Positions 1 through 10,396 of a stretch of DNA of 64,000 nt are shown here, piece after piece. The notes under the pieces are model-generated. The model did not search any database, was not told the DNA's origin, and saw only the letters and a list, made by a program, of their open reading frames with translations. Source of the stretch: Lathyrus oleraceus (taxonomy: Eukaryota > Streptophyta > Magnoliopsida > Fabales > Fabaceae); NCBI RefSeq assembly GCF_024323335.1, contig NC_066579.1, positions 2,805,001 to 2,869,000 of the forward strand, read 5' to 3'. The position numbers and the translations under genes were made by a program. Position 1 is the first letter of the stretch. Each line of letters opens with the position of its first letter.

Positions 1-1357
1 ACATTTCTTAGTTAAAAAATATTTTTCTCTTTCAAGAATAAAATTATTTTCTTTAAGTTCAGAAACTTCTTTCTCAAGCTTATGACAGATTTCAACAGTT
101 TCTTCATGAACCTTTTTCAGGTTCTTGAATTTCTGTCGAAGCTTCTGATACAAGCTCAGAGATTCTGACAAACAGGCTTCCAAATCAAAACGATAAAGTC
201 AGAGAATACCTCTTCAGAGTCAGACTTTGTTTCAGATGAACTTCCAGAGGTAGTGGCCATGAATGCTACGTTTACCTGCTCCTCTTCATAATCAGATTCT
301 GGAGCTTCAGATTCAGAATCATCCCATGTTGCCATGAGTCCTTTCTTCTTTTATTTGAAAGAGTTCTTCTTGAAGCTTTCTTTTCTGGAACTATCCTTCT
401 GTAGCTTTGGACATTCATTTTTGTAGTGTCCAGGCTCTTTACATTCATAACCCGTTACTTCCTTGTTGGGTCTGCCTCTGGAGGTTGAATCTGGACAGTT
501 TCCCTTCTGTTTGGGCCTTTTGAAGTTGTTTTTTTAATTTTTCTCCATAGTTGTTTGATTATTCTGGAAAGAAGAGATAATTCTTCTTCATCATTAGAAT
601 CTTCATTCTCAGAGTCATCAACTTCTTCCTATTCAACTTGAAAGGCTTTCTTCCTTTTTGGGTTTCTTCTTTATGATCTAGACTTTAGAGCAACATATTT
701 ACTTTTCTTTCGAGTTTCATCTTCTTTTAGCTCTATTTCATGACTTCTGAAAGAGCTTATACGTTCTTTAAGACTTATGTTATTCAGATCCTTGGATAAC
801 TTCAGAGCAAAAACCATAGGTCACCACTTCTTGGGAAGACTTCTGATTATCTTCTTGACATGATCAACGGTAGTATATCCTTTATCCAGAACCTTGAGTC
901 CTGCAACCAAGGTTTGGAATCTTGAGAACAACACTTCAACAACTTCATCATCTTCCATTCTAAAGGCTTCATACTTCTGGATTAAGGCCAGAGCCTTAGT
1001 CTCTTTAACTTGATTGTTACCTTCGTGCGTCATTTTCAAGGAGTCAAAAATTTCTTTGGCTGTTTCCCTGTTGGTTATCTTCTCGTACTCGTTGTAGGAA
1101 ATAACTTTTAACAAAATAGTTATTTCTTTATGGTGATTCTTGAAACCACGCTTCTGATCGTCACTCATTCTGCTTCTTGGAATATAAATACTAATTGCAG
1201 AAATGGGTGGTTCATAACCATTTCTAACCATATCCCGGAGATCAACATCGTAGCCTAGGAAGAAACTTTCAATTTTGTCCTTCCAGTATTCAAATTTTTC
1301 TCCATCAAAAACTGGAGGTTTTGCGTTGTAACTATCTATTTCATTTGTGTTAGCCAT
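1..1357 (-). pseudogene. Decayed Sirevirus gag
   Basis: The frame opens at ATG 1357 (MANTNEIDSYN), with an in-frame upstream ATG at 1375, and stays open to 821. It contains the gag core of copia elements (KPPVFDGEKFEYWKDKIESF and the downstream helical region ending SLPKKW). A TGA at about 818-820 breaks it, and similarity then continues in shifting frames. At 425-470 a zinc knuckle is recognisable but its first cysteine has become glycine (GYEC-X4-H-X4-C), followed about 20 codons later by a TAA. Residues towards position 1 form a heptad-like charged stretch. In an active element Gag would form the particle and bind RNA; this copy cannot make a full protein. Family assignment is secure; the exact Sirevirus clade is inference. 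Confidence 0.85.
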
Positions 1358-1427
1358 GAAGTTTTTCTCACCCAAGGTCTCTTTACATGGTTAAGTGTTT
1401 GATTCAAAAATCAATAACATAGCCTAA

Positions 1428-1439
1428 GCTCTGATACCG
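1428..1439 (-). other. Primer-binding site of the Sirevirus
   Basis: The minus strand reads CGGTATCAGAGC, 11 of 12 bases of the usual TGGTATCAGAGC complementary to the 3' end of initiator methionine tRNA. It starts 2 bases inside the LTR end and about 70 bases before gag. Confidence 0.85.
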
Positions 1440-1441
1440 AT

Positions 1442-2540
1442 TGAAGGTAGAGAAAAACAAGAAAGGTGGTTTGAATTATTTTCACAAGAGTTAAACATTT
1501 TTCACAACACCACACACACAAAATAAAAACTAACAACACAAAGGATTTATCCTGGTTCGCTTGAAATTCAAAGCTACTCCAATCCACCCAACCAAGGTGA
1601 TTTCGCCTTCAATAAAGACTTAATCCACTAATATCAACAGATTACAACACGCGTCTAAGAGTTTAACAACCTCTTATTCCTTTCAAGTCTACAGACCTAA
1701 ACAGGTCACTTGAGGAATTACAAACAATTTCAAGAACTACAAGTGTTTCACTAGATGCTTCTAGATAAGCAGTATAAACACACTTTAGGAACAAGGATAG
1801 ACAACCACACAACATTAAGCAACAACTCTTGTATGGAACCTATTTCTTACAACAATGATGGTGAAAATATTTAGAGTATGAGAATGTTGTTGTATCAAAG
1901 TTGTATATCAAATTTGTGTCTTCAACAAGTTGTAAGGAGTCCTTTTTATAACACTTGAGATGATACCGTTGGGGGGAAATCAATAGAGATTCGTGTCAAC
2001 TGTGGGAGTTAAAGGTAGTAAATTTCTTGTCCTTTCCATAACAGTCTTGGAACATAATCAATTGTTTCCTTAAAAAGAATTATACTATAATTTGAATACT
2101 TCCAGCATAAGTTTCTGATCAGGTGATATCTGATGGCTTGTTGAGCACGTATCAGACTGAGTATGATCAGAGTCATCAGAGTTAGAGTCTTCAGGTATCT
2201 CTTGCAGAGTCTTCAGATATCTCTTGTAGAGTCTTCATATCTCTCTTGCAGAGTCTTCAGATATCTCTTGCAGAGTCTTCAGAACCAGAGCTTAAACTCA
2301 GAGTCAGATTCTTCAATTGATTCCCCTTTAGATGTATTATGTTCATAGTCAGATCTTAATTTTCTTTGTGTTAGGTCAATGTTTCTGGACTAATGAATAT
2401 GCCAGATATTCGTTTCATCATAGTCATTTTAACTTAGAATCCTGCACACTAAAGAAAATTATTAGGGTACCAAATTATTTCATTCTTTGTTATCATCAAA
2501 ATTTAGAGATATATTGCAGAATCAAAATCTTGTTCTAACA
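1442..2540 (-). repeat. 5' LTR of the Sirevirus
   Basis: A 1099-bp LTR in minus orientation. On the plus strand it starts TGAAGG and ends TTCTAACA, so both ends have the TG..CA form. The partner LTR is outside the window. It contains a 22-bp tandem array (2184-2293). Confidence 0.8.
2184..2293. repeat. 22-bp tandem repeat, five copies, inside the Sirevirus LTR
   Basis: Units begin at 2184, 2206, 2228, 2250 and 2272, each close to AGAGTCTTCAGATATCTCTT plus two bases. The spacing is exactly 22 bp. Small open frames over this stretch are by-products of the repeat. Confidence 0.85.
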
Positions 2541-3519
2541 GAAATATTGAGCTTCTAAGTGCTTCATTTCTCTTCTTTCTTGCTTTTACACATATGTTTT
2601 TATTTTTTGTGCTTTTGCAGTTAATCCTTTGATGTGTGAGAACACTCTTGGTGTCTCTACTTAGTGCAGCTCCAAATCTTTGAAATGTGTTTCTCATTGT
2701 GTTTATGAGTTGAGAACACATGTTGTGTCTACCCATTAATCTAAGACCATCTAAGTGATTGTATGTTATTTGAGAACATTTTATTCTCTCTCACTCATTT
2801 CTGGTGCACTTCCGCCCTTAAGCATCGTGCTTTTTCTTTTCAGCTCTATCAACACATTTCTAATCTTTCAAGTCATCTTTTAAATAGATAGAGAAAGTTA
2901 CCATTGAGGATGAAGAATAGATCCGTTGGATAGATAAGAATTGGAGATTCCTTCGAGAAACACTACAGTGGTAGAGTAGGTAGATACATCAGGAAATCTT
3001 GAGTTGGTAGAAAATCTTTTTCTACCTGTTTGAAGTAGTACCTTCTTGATTTTAAATTTGATTAGTGCAATGCATATTAACTCTTCTTCCATTAAAATAT
3101 TTCAGAATAATGTTGGCAAAACGTGCTAATAGATTCAGAGTTCAAAATCTATCAAGATCAAAGGACTTGATAAGGTTAGAAAGACATAAAATGTATTAGA
3201 GGCGCCTTCTTCAGAAGCGTTTACTAGCAACAATTAAAGTAGAAAGTATCTTCAGATCTTCTACAAGAGTGCCAACGATTTAGATTCTAAAGACGTCCAG
3301 ACTTCAGAGTCTCTTTGGATCAACATAAGCCAACAATTTAGATTAATTTCTTCTTTGTAATAAAGCTTGGATTGCTTTTCAGAGTCTTGTAATGGCTTGA
3401 TCCTTTATTGATCAAATTTGTTTTCTCATGATATTCTTTTCTTCAAAGTATGTGATCATCAGAGTTGACTTTCATAATCCCGAAGCTTGACCATGCCTTA
3501 GACATACTTTTGTATTCTT
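2541..3519. other. No gene recognised
   Basis: AT-rich sequence between the Sirevirus LTR and an older LTR relic. Short frames exist on both strands but show no domain, signal or conserved neighbour. It may be further decayed retroelement DNA. Confidence 0.4.
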
Positions 3520-3735
3520 ATTTTTGCTCAGAGTGTGTCCTCAATTAATAATTTGCTTAGATGCTTTTTTCAGACTTCGTCTCTAGTCAGATTTGATTTC
3601 TTTCGAGTCATAATCCATTTTCTTTTATCTGCACACAAAACACACATAGTCAGAGTACAAAATTATTCTTTATATTTTGTTATCATTAAAACACAAAGGT
3701 ATAGATGTAGAACCAAAGTTGCTCTTAAAGTTATT
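3520..3735 (-). repeat. Old Sirevirus LTR relic, same orientation
   Basis: The stretch aligns with the last 220 bp of the LTR at 1442-2540. Shared landmarks in order are CAGAGT, a GCACAC block, TTTTGTTATCATTAAAA (versus TTTGTTATCATCAAAA) and a degraded terminus TTGCTCTTAAA (versus TTGTTCTAACA). The divergence suggests a much older insertion or a truncated solo LTR. Confidence 0.6.
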
Positions 3736-4703
3736 ATATTTGTAATTTTCAAAATACTATAATAACATAAAATATATTTGAAAAATTTATGTAAGTCCTC
3801 CAAAACTCTCTAAAACTCTTCTTTAATATAAATTTTAAATTTTCTCAAATTAGGGTTTTTTTTTTATGTTATGAATAAAACCAAACCTCAAAAACCCTCT
3901 CCATCAAAATTCTTCAATTCTTTCTACTCAATCACTCCCTTTTTTTTAAACCCCTCCCCCTTGTTTTCCTCCAAACTCCCAAACAGACCTATAAAGAATT
4001 TATAGTTAGAGTTCATGATTTGAGGCATAATAGTTTCAATTATTTGCACCTCTTAGTGTTGAAGCTCAACGGGGCTTACTGAGACTCTAGGTAGGTGATT
4101 GGCTCAAAACCAACAAGGCCGCTTGAAGGAATTTTTCTGAAGAAAAATATTAGAGCTATTTCCACTTGATTCCTCAAAAGTTCAAGATACACTAGAGGTT
4201 CAACATGGTCTAATTTGAGATACTGAAGAAGTTTTTGTTACACCAAAGATAATGGCTAGGGAAACTTTGTTATCATTTATTCTGCAATTCACATTGCTTA
4301 GTCTCAAGCTTCCTCGAAGGTTGTCATTATCTGGATTATACTATTGAGTCTTAGTAACTTATCCACCTTATTTATATGTTATCAAAATGCTTTCGATTAT
4401 CTTACACAATTCAACCCCTATTTAATATTTTTATTCTCACCTTTAATTTTTAATATCTTCAATTTTTTTCTCTTTCACATTCTTTTTTAGATTTCTCCCT
4501 TGTTTATAAAGAAAGGCTAACGATGAAATGAAAATAGCAAAAGGTTAAAGATTATGACGAATAAAAATAAAATTTTGCCTTTATATATCTTTATTTATTA
4601 GATGAAGTAACCAATTTATTGAGATAATTAAAGGCCAAATACAACATACGTGCAAGAAACTTTTATAGTAATTAATTGAAATAAGGAAGAAAGGTTTTCA
4701 CAC
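3736..4703. other. AT-rich upstream flank of the NCR-type gene
   Basis: No coding signal. It includes long T and A runs. An AAAGAT sequence (4547-4552) matches a short element often listed in nodule-gene promoters, but so short a match is weak evidence. Confidence 0.4.
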
Positions 4704-4710
4704 TATAAAT
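4704..4710 (+). promoter_or_regulatory. Probable TATA box of the NCR-type gene
   Basis: TATAAAT sits 57 bases before the ATG at 4767. That spacing gives a transcript with a 5' leader of about 30 bases, usual for small secreted-peptide genes. Confidence 0.55.
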
Positions 4711-4766
4711 TTATGAAGCAATTTTTAGTTTCCATTTGTTACACGCATAGGATAGGAAGGGAACAT

Positions 4767-5039
4767 ATGGCACAAGTTAACAAATTTGTTAAAGCTACTA
4801 TCATCTTTATGTTCATATTACTTTCTGTAACCAACTGTGGTAAAGCATTTTCCTCATCCTTATCAGATATATTTCTATACTTTTTTACATAATTTTGGAT
4901 ATACATTATCTATTAGTTTGTGTTTTAAATTGCAGCATGTAATAAATCATGTAAAGCTGACAATGATTGCAAGAACTATTGTTTCCTTCCTCTTTCTGGG
5001 ATATGCTTTAATGACAATTGTCAATGCACATTTTGGTAA
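4767..5039 (+). CDS. Secreted cysteine-rich peptide, NCR/defensin-like, two exons
   Basis: Exon 1 is 4767-4839, the intron 4840-4935 (96 bp, GT..TTGCAG) and exon 2 4936-5039 ending TAA; the joined frame is 58 residues. Residues 1 to about 24 are a hydrophobic signal peptide (basic start, then ATIIFMFILLSV). The mature part is about 34 residues with cysteines at 26, 30, 36, 40, 48, 53 and 55. The core spacing is C-X5-C-X3-C-X7-C-X4-C-X1-C with a D-X-D-C element. That pattern, the intron just after the signal peptide and the small size match the NCR family, which in IRLC legumes is secreted to the symbiosome and drives bacteroid differentiation. The start has a good plant context (AACATATGG) and lies 57 bp after a TATA box. 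An odd cysteine (26) and one at the signal-peptide end (24) are unusual. A general defensin-like role is the alternative. Expression is not shown by sequence. Confidence 0.8.
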
Positions 5040-5888
5040 CGAGTTAAGATGAAAAATAGTTCAATGTTATTTGTAATTTTATTTTGGACACCAAATGTTG
5101 TTATTCAAAAGAAAATAATTATATAATGCTAGTGATACTATCTTTATTTTTTAAGACGTGAAGAACACCAATGTCACTTATTTATATATATACACCCCCT
5201 AAAATTGAAATTATTATGATACTTATAAAAAACACCCAAAATAAATTGGAATCATTACCACGAGACTATCCCAAAAAATCACTACTAAGAAAAATTTCTT
5301 TTACCTCAATTGAAAAAATAGTTACGAAAACTTGACATTTTTTTATCTTGGATATAGTTCCATCGAGAGAAAAATTATATTAATCATGGGTTCAATCCAT
5401 AGCATCAATATTTTTGTATTTTTAAAATTAAAAAGTGCATTCACTATAATGGAATTATTATGATACATACAAAAACACCCCAAACAAATTGGTATAATTA
5501 CGGCGAGAATAGAAAGGGCATTCACTATACCTCCTGCATTTCTGTTAATATTCGAGAAGAAAAATGTGTATTTACCTTGACTTGAATTTCAAACCGAGGG
5601 GAAAAATATTTTTTGTCATATATAATTTATTTTAAATTGTATTTTGATCTGTATTTTTGTTAGACAGAACCTATATATACATTTTGTGACAGAATCTATA
5701 TACACATATGTAACAGAACAAGAACATTTTATTTTATATATATCAAATTACATTCTTTGCAAAATTTATAACAAAGCATAATATACACATATCCTAAATA
5801 GTACACCAAAAAAACTATGTACATATATAACCAAATACATATGTTTAACAAAAAATCTATACACATTATTTACAACAACCAAGAGAAA
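5040..5888. other. AT-rich intergenic DNA with a diverged local duplication
   Basis: No gene seen. Two related stretches, about 5205-5268 and 5445-5515, share ATTATTATGATAC, an ACACCC block and AAATTGG in the same order, so part of the region is an old duplication. 5660-5880 is rich in TATACACAT-like runs. Confidence 0.5.
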
Positions 5889-6216
5889 TTAATGTTGTTG
5901 AGGTTCATAAAATGATACGAAGGAACCGACCCAACATGCACGGATGTCATTTATATCTTCTTTTGGGAATGATGTTGGATCATTAAACATCTATAATTTG
6001 AACAAAATTTAAATTAGAATAACCATACAACAACAACATTAAAGATTCAATCTCCACAATAACGACAACATTAACATAACTAACATAAATAAATTACATG
6101 CATATGGATAAAGTGAATACCTTAGCCCATGAATCACAAATGCTCCCGGAGACAATATCCAACATATGTTTCATAACATAGTATCCACACGAATATTAGT
6201 TGGGTTGTTTATGCAA
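5889..6216 (-). pseudogene. Fragment of an Ulp1/C48-type cysteine protease
   Basis: Two consecutive exons can be read on the minus strand. The first (6216-6121, after a TGTAG acceptor) has the catalytic-cysteine region of the Ulp1 family: QPN, then YSCGYYVMKHMLDIV. The second (5990-5889) has DPTSFPKEDINDIRACWVGSF and a natural stop. The intron between them is 6120-5991, with GTATTC and TATAG ends and matching phase. A TAA lies three codons before the catalytic cysteine, so the copy is broken. A possible upstream exon (about 6375-6313) ends in a GTAAGT donor but its phase does not fit. Such proteases are SUMO-processing enzymes; many plant copies are carried by DNA transposons (MULE and CACTA types). 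No terminal inverted repeats were found, so the carrier is unknown. Confidence 0.6.
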
Positions 6217-6563
6217 CTACAAATGATTTTCATATAGTTATTAATACACACAAAACACAAGTACTACATTAGCAAAAATAAAAGAATATCGAAAAGCACA
6301 AGTAATACTTACTTTTGAAAAAAAGAACTTTGATTTTTATTTCTTAGATTACGGGTCATAAAATTGTATTCTTCCATAGCTCTACATGTTGAAGAAAATT
6401 AAACAAGAATAAAAATTATTCAAATCTAACGGTAAATTTTGAGTATTACACATAATACCATTTACGCGCTCAAAACATATCTTTCATCGTTGAATCAAGA
6501 TTAAAGTGTAACAAGCATAGAATAGTTACACTATTTTTCTTGTGAGATATAATTATTAGTTGT
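6217..6563. other. Possible upstream remains of the protease fragment
   Basis: Mostly AT-rich. Minus-strand 6375-6313 could be an exon (AMEEYNFMTRNLRNKNQ) followed by GTAAGT, but the reading phase does not connect cleanly to the next exon. Nothing else is recognised before the Ogre LTR. Confidence 0.3.
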
Positions 6564-7211
6564 TGTCATACCCCAAAATTTGTCTGTTAATTTTTATGAT
6601 AAATTGATTCATGAATGGCATTCATTTCACATTTGCATTCATTCATTAGCATACATTCTCATATAAATTATAAATTTTAATTTATTTATTATGTGATACA
6701 GATATAAAAAATAATAATGATTTTGGTTAGCTGTATGATATAAATAAATTATATATATATATAAATAAAATAGTTTTAATTTAATGATAAATAAAAATAG
6801 ATTTGAATTTTAATTGTATAATTAAAATTTTAAATTAATTTTATTTGTTAAAGCTCATTAAATTATAATAACCATTTTTTATAATTTAGTGACTCATGTT
6901 CCATTTATTCATTATTTATAAATAGTATTTATTTAGTAATTCACGTTTTTTACTTAATAAAATTTATTTATAAGAGTAATATTTTTGTAAAAGCCCATAA
7001 ATTATAAAATAATTTTGGTTGATATAAGTAAGAATAATTTTGATTTTTTTTTAAATAATGAAAGTAAAAATAAAAATAGGTTTAAATTTTAATTCAATTA
7101 TGTAACTAAAATTTAAATTAATTTTTATTTTGTTAAAAGTCATTTAAATTATTCATTATTTATAATAATATTTGTATTTAATAAATATTTGTTTATAATA
7201 ATAGATAACAA

Positions 7212-7383
7212 GGTTAAACCCTAATCCACACCATTATAGCTAACTCTCCTAAATTATAGGAAGGGATCCAAATATTTAGCAAGTTAAACCCTAATCCACA
7301 CCATTATAGCTAACTCTCCTAAATTATAGGAAGGGATCCAAATATTTAGCAAGGTTAAACCCTAATCCACACCATTATAAATA
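7212..7383 (+). repeat. 70/71-bp tandem repeat upstream of the LTR A TATA box
   Basis: Copies start at about 7213, 7283 and 7354 with GTTAAACCCTAATCCACACC. The first two are full length. The third breaks off at CCATTATA, where it runs into the TATA box. Such repeats just upstream of TATA are typical LTR U3 enhancer arrangements (inference). Confidence 0.85.
7376..7383 (+). promoter_or_regulatory. LTR A TATA box
   Basis: TATAAATA, followed 30-50 bases later by a purine-rich stretch containing AAGAGGACGAAAAAGAGG. The same TATA-then-AGGACGAAA arrangement occurs in element B (13919), where the stretch has expanded into an array. Confidence 0.7.
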
Positions 7384-7621
7384 CTTCATATGGCTGCAGT
7401 GAGAGAGAGAAAAGAGGACGAAAAAGAGGAGAGATACAGCAGAAGAAGATACACAAGGCAAGGCAGAAGCAAGAAGATTCACGGGTAGGGAAATGAGAAG
7501 CAACCATAAAACACTCATAACCTGAATAAGAACAACACACATACAGTGAGCAAGCTAGAAGAATCAAATCCCCAGTAAGTGTTCATTATGGAATTTGCAT
7601 CCAACATGATTACCTTGCAAT

Positions 7622-7745
7622 ACTCCTTAATTCATGCATGAATAATATTGGTTTAATATATATATTGAGATGATGTATTCATGACTCCTTAATTCATGCA
7701 TGAATAATATTGGTTTAATATATATATTGAGATGATGTATTCATG
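7622..7745 (+). repeat. 62-bp tandem duplication in LTR A
   Basis: Two identical adjacent 62-bp units (7622-7683 and 7684-7745), starting ACTCCTTAATTCATGCATG. The perfect identity indicates a recent event within this copy. Confidence 0.9.
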
Positions 7746-8214
7746 GTTTGATGGATGTTGATATTGCTTTATTCAAGTATGCATCTGTTCTTGATATGTC
7801 ATAGCATGTTGGAGAAATTCTGTTTGCATGATTAGAGAATTATATCTATCATTTAATTATTATTATATGAGTGTGGTTTCTAGCATGATTATGTTTATTT
7901 CACATACTGTTATTACATAATGATGATGATGATATAATGGTGATAATATAAATCCTTGGTTGTCTTTAACATGTATGTGTAAGGTTTGTTTTATCATTAT
8001 CACTTGCAGTAAAGAGAACTAATACATGAGTAAAATAATATAAGCTTCTTGATTTGTGCATGGATATTTTTATTATTCCATGATGATTACATATGATCTT
8101 ATTTTATGTGTGTGGTTTGATATAAGATGAAGTTACAGGTTTGTTGTATTCACATCAAAGAACAGCATGGTGGTGTTGTGTCAAAATGGAAAAATCCATG
8201 TAGAATTAATATAT

Positions 8215-8331
8215 ATTTTAATGAAGACGAATAAATAATGAATGGACCAACATGGCTCGTTGGTAACTCCTCCCTCATTGCAATGTAGAGGTCTTGGGTT
8301 CGAGCCCCCAGGACCTATTTTTTAATTTTCT
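8215..8331 (+). mobile_element. Probable tRNA-derived SINE inside LTR A
   Basis: An A-box-like TGGCTCGTTGGTAA (8253-8266) and a B-box GGTTCGAGCCC (8297-8307) lie about 31 bases apart as in a tRNA-type pol III promoter, followed by a T run at about 8317. The segment is flanked by an 11-bp direct repeat AATTAATATAT (8204-8214 and 8332-8342). The ends do not form an acceptor stem, so it is not a functional tRNA gene. AT-rich direct repeats can arise by chance. Confidence 0.5.
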
Positions 8332-9020
8332 AATTAATATATTATATTGTTTATTTAAACTAGGATATAATTTAATCTAGTTTATTAATTAAATTTTCAT
8401 ATATCACTTAATTAATTAAAATGGGCTATTTTGAATAATAAAAATCTAATTATATTTTTTTTTCTCTTTTCTTTTAAAATTTCCATCAATTTAGTCTAAG
8501 TTTTTTCCATAAATTCATACAAAAAAAGTTTCTATTATTATAGACTAAAAATATTCTTAATTCATTCTTAAATTTAGTTTATTTATTTCATTTGTCATGA
8601 ACTTTTGTATGCCCTTTTATTTTTGTACTCGTTAATTAAGATTTAAATATTTTATATCCCCTTTTAAATTATGTATCCCCCATCCCGAAGCCATGTAATA
8701 GCGTAGTCTTATTTTTCGCACTTTAATTTTTCCATACTATGAATATAACTGTCTAGATGTATGCTAATAGGATTGCATGGAAAGATAAATAATCAAATTT
8801 AGATAAATTAATTTAAGATAATATATCTGAATCCAATCATTTCCACACTTGAACCTCTAGGGTAACCCTCTCTTTGTTGCCTTACGATATTACGGTCATT
8901 TCCCGCGAATGTGGGGATACCCTTAGCAAAGACCCTTTCGATTAAATCATCATCATCCCTAAACAAATAAGTCATAGTCCCTTCGATCAAAAGGTCAATG
9001 TCCCTACAAGATAAATCATA

Positions 9021-9088
9021 GTCCCTCGAACGTTGCCTTCGAATATATGACCTTGTCCCTCGAACGTTGCCTTCGAATATATGACTTT
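9021..9088 (+). repeat. 34-bp tandem duplication in LTR A
   Basis: GTCCCTCGAACGTTGCCTTC and 14 further bases occur twice in a row (9021 and 9055). Element B has a single copy at the matching place. Confidence 0.8.
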
Positions 9089-9667
9089 GTCCCTCGATGA
9101 CCCTTCGTTGTAGCCTACGATTAAATGATGATCGTCTCTTCGAATGCTAAGGTATCCTTATAAAGACCTTGGTTAGGTATAACTCTTAAATGTTTGCTCA
9201 CAACTTAAAATACTTTTCACACCTCACACTTTTCAAAACATCTTTTAGAAAATCACCACTTGGTATACATTCGCACCAGAATCATCGCCGAGTTATATTT
9301 TTCTAAACATCTTTCAAAATCAAACGAGATAAACACTTTGTATACATTCGTACAAGAATCATTACAAAGTTAAACTCTCCTTTCAAAATATTTTCTAAAC
9401 ACACCACATTTCTCAAACACTTTCTCAAACAAGGAAAACATAAGTGAGTTAAGCAATTAAGAGCCCATGGATAACCATGGATACAAAGGGTGCTAACACC
9501 TTCCCTTTGTATAATGTACCTCCCAAACTCAAAATCTAATCAAGGTCTTTCCTGTTCTTTTCCGCCTTTCCTTATTGGATAAAAGAAAAGTCAATGGCGA
9601 CTCTTGTTATCCGCAACATTGCTTTTCAAAGCAAAAACACAAAGTCAGTTCACCATATCACAGAACT

Positions 9668-9685
9668 GGCGACTCTGATAGGGAA
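9668..9685 (+). other. Primer-binding site of element A
   Basis: TGGCGACTCTGATAGGGA, 4 bases after the LTR end. It differs from the intact site in B and C (TGGCGACTCTGCTGGGGA) at three positions. The intact form is complementary to the 3' end of an arginine tRNA, the reported Ogre primer. Confidence 0.85.
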
Positions 9686-10396
9686 TCTTAAAAAGAGAGG
9701 TTACCTTAAAGATAAGATCACTTATGTTTTCGAATTGTTTCTTTGTCTGATTTACTTTTAAGGGATTGTTTGGGTATTCTATGCTTGAGTGAAAGATCCT
9801 ACACCCGGATCTAGTGTACCTTAGGTAAGTAGCAAGAGATCATCGCGATTGTCCGGCGTATACTGGAATGGTTAAAATGATGGCTATGGTTAATGTGACA
9901 CTTTGGATGTCCTGATGTTCCTCATGTTTACTTGAGGATAAATTTGGCGTTTGCGTGGTGTCATCAAAGCATTAACCAGACCTTTAGAACCCTAATTGAC
10001 TCATCCTAGCCATTAGAAAGTAGTGAGATAACTGACTTCGGTTCCGACTGGGGTTGGTTGATACTCGATACTACACTCTTTGAGATTGGACTTTAGGGAA
10101 ATTTTGGTCAACCGCTTGGTGTTGCACTGAAGTGGACTTAAGGAAAGGTCAATGATTTGAGATCCTTCTAGAACCCGGTTACTATTCTAGGACAGGTTGA
10201 ACCAACCAAACTTCAGTGGGGAGGGTACTTACCTATGGAACTCATGCAAGCCTTAAATCCTAGGAATGATTGTGGTGTGACTTGTTTGTGCTTGTTACTT
10301 ACTTGACATTATAACATCATAACATCATGACATCATGGCATTGTACTAACCATTTCGAGGACTTAGGGATTTAACTTTGCTCTGTTTTGTAGGGCT
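9686..10396 (+). other. Leader of element A
   Basis: No coding frame. It closely matches B's leader (15792-16489). It ends in a strong splice-acceptor-like TCTGTTTTGTAG directly before GGCTATGG, the ORF1 start, so a leader intron is possible but unproven. Confidence 0.6.

Larger units (their letters stand above)
1..2540 (-). mobile_element. Sirevirus-type Ty1/copia retrotransposon, 5' part only
   Basis: Read on the minus strand this is LTR (2540 down to 1442), a primer-binding site resembling the initiator-Met tRNA complement (1439-1428), then a gag reading frame from 1357 that runs off the left edge. The LTR begins TGTTAGAACAAG and ends CTTCA. The extended gag with a coiled-coil-like tail after the zinc knuckle is typical of Sireviruses, from family knowledge. 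Pol and the 3' LTR lie outside the window, so the target duplication cannot be tested. The base pairs next to the LTR on the right are GAAAT. Confidence 0.85.
6564..9663 (+). repeat. 5' LTR of element A
   Basis: Starts TGTCATACCCCAAAATTTG, the same terminus as element B, and ends ATATCACA just before GAAC and the primer site; 3100 bp. The last 850 bp align well with B's LTR, but the upstream part is longer and AT-rich. It includes a diverged internal duplication (about 6783-6863 and 7065-7150), the tandem blocks listed below and a probable SINE. Confidence 0.88.

Noticed and set aside
2163..2348. 61-codon frame in the Sirevirus LTR
   Set aside because: Produced by the 22-bp tandem repeat; lies within an LTR on the opposite strand.
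4837..5052. 71-codon plus-strand frame over the NCR locus
   Set aside because: It reads through the intron and exon 2 in a different frame from the cysteine-rich one; the spliced 4767-5039 model has signal peptide, splice sites and cysteine pattern.
8253..8307. A tRNA gene
   Set aside because: A- and B-boxes are present but there is no acceptor stem or anticodon arm; fits a tRNA-derived SINE better.
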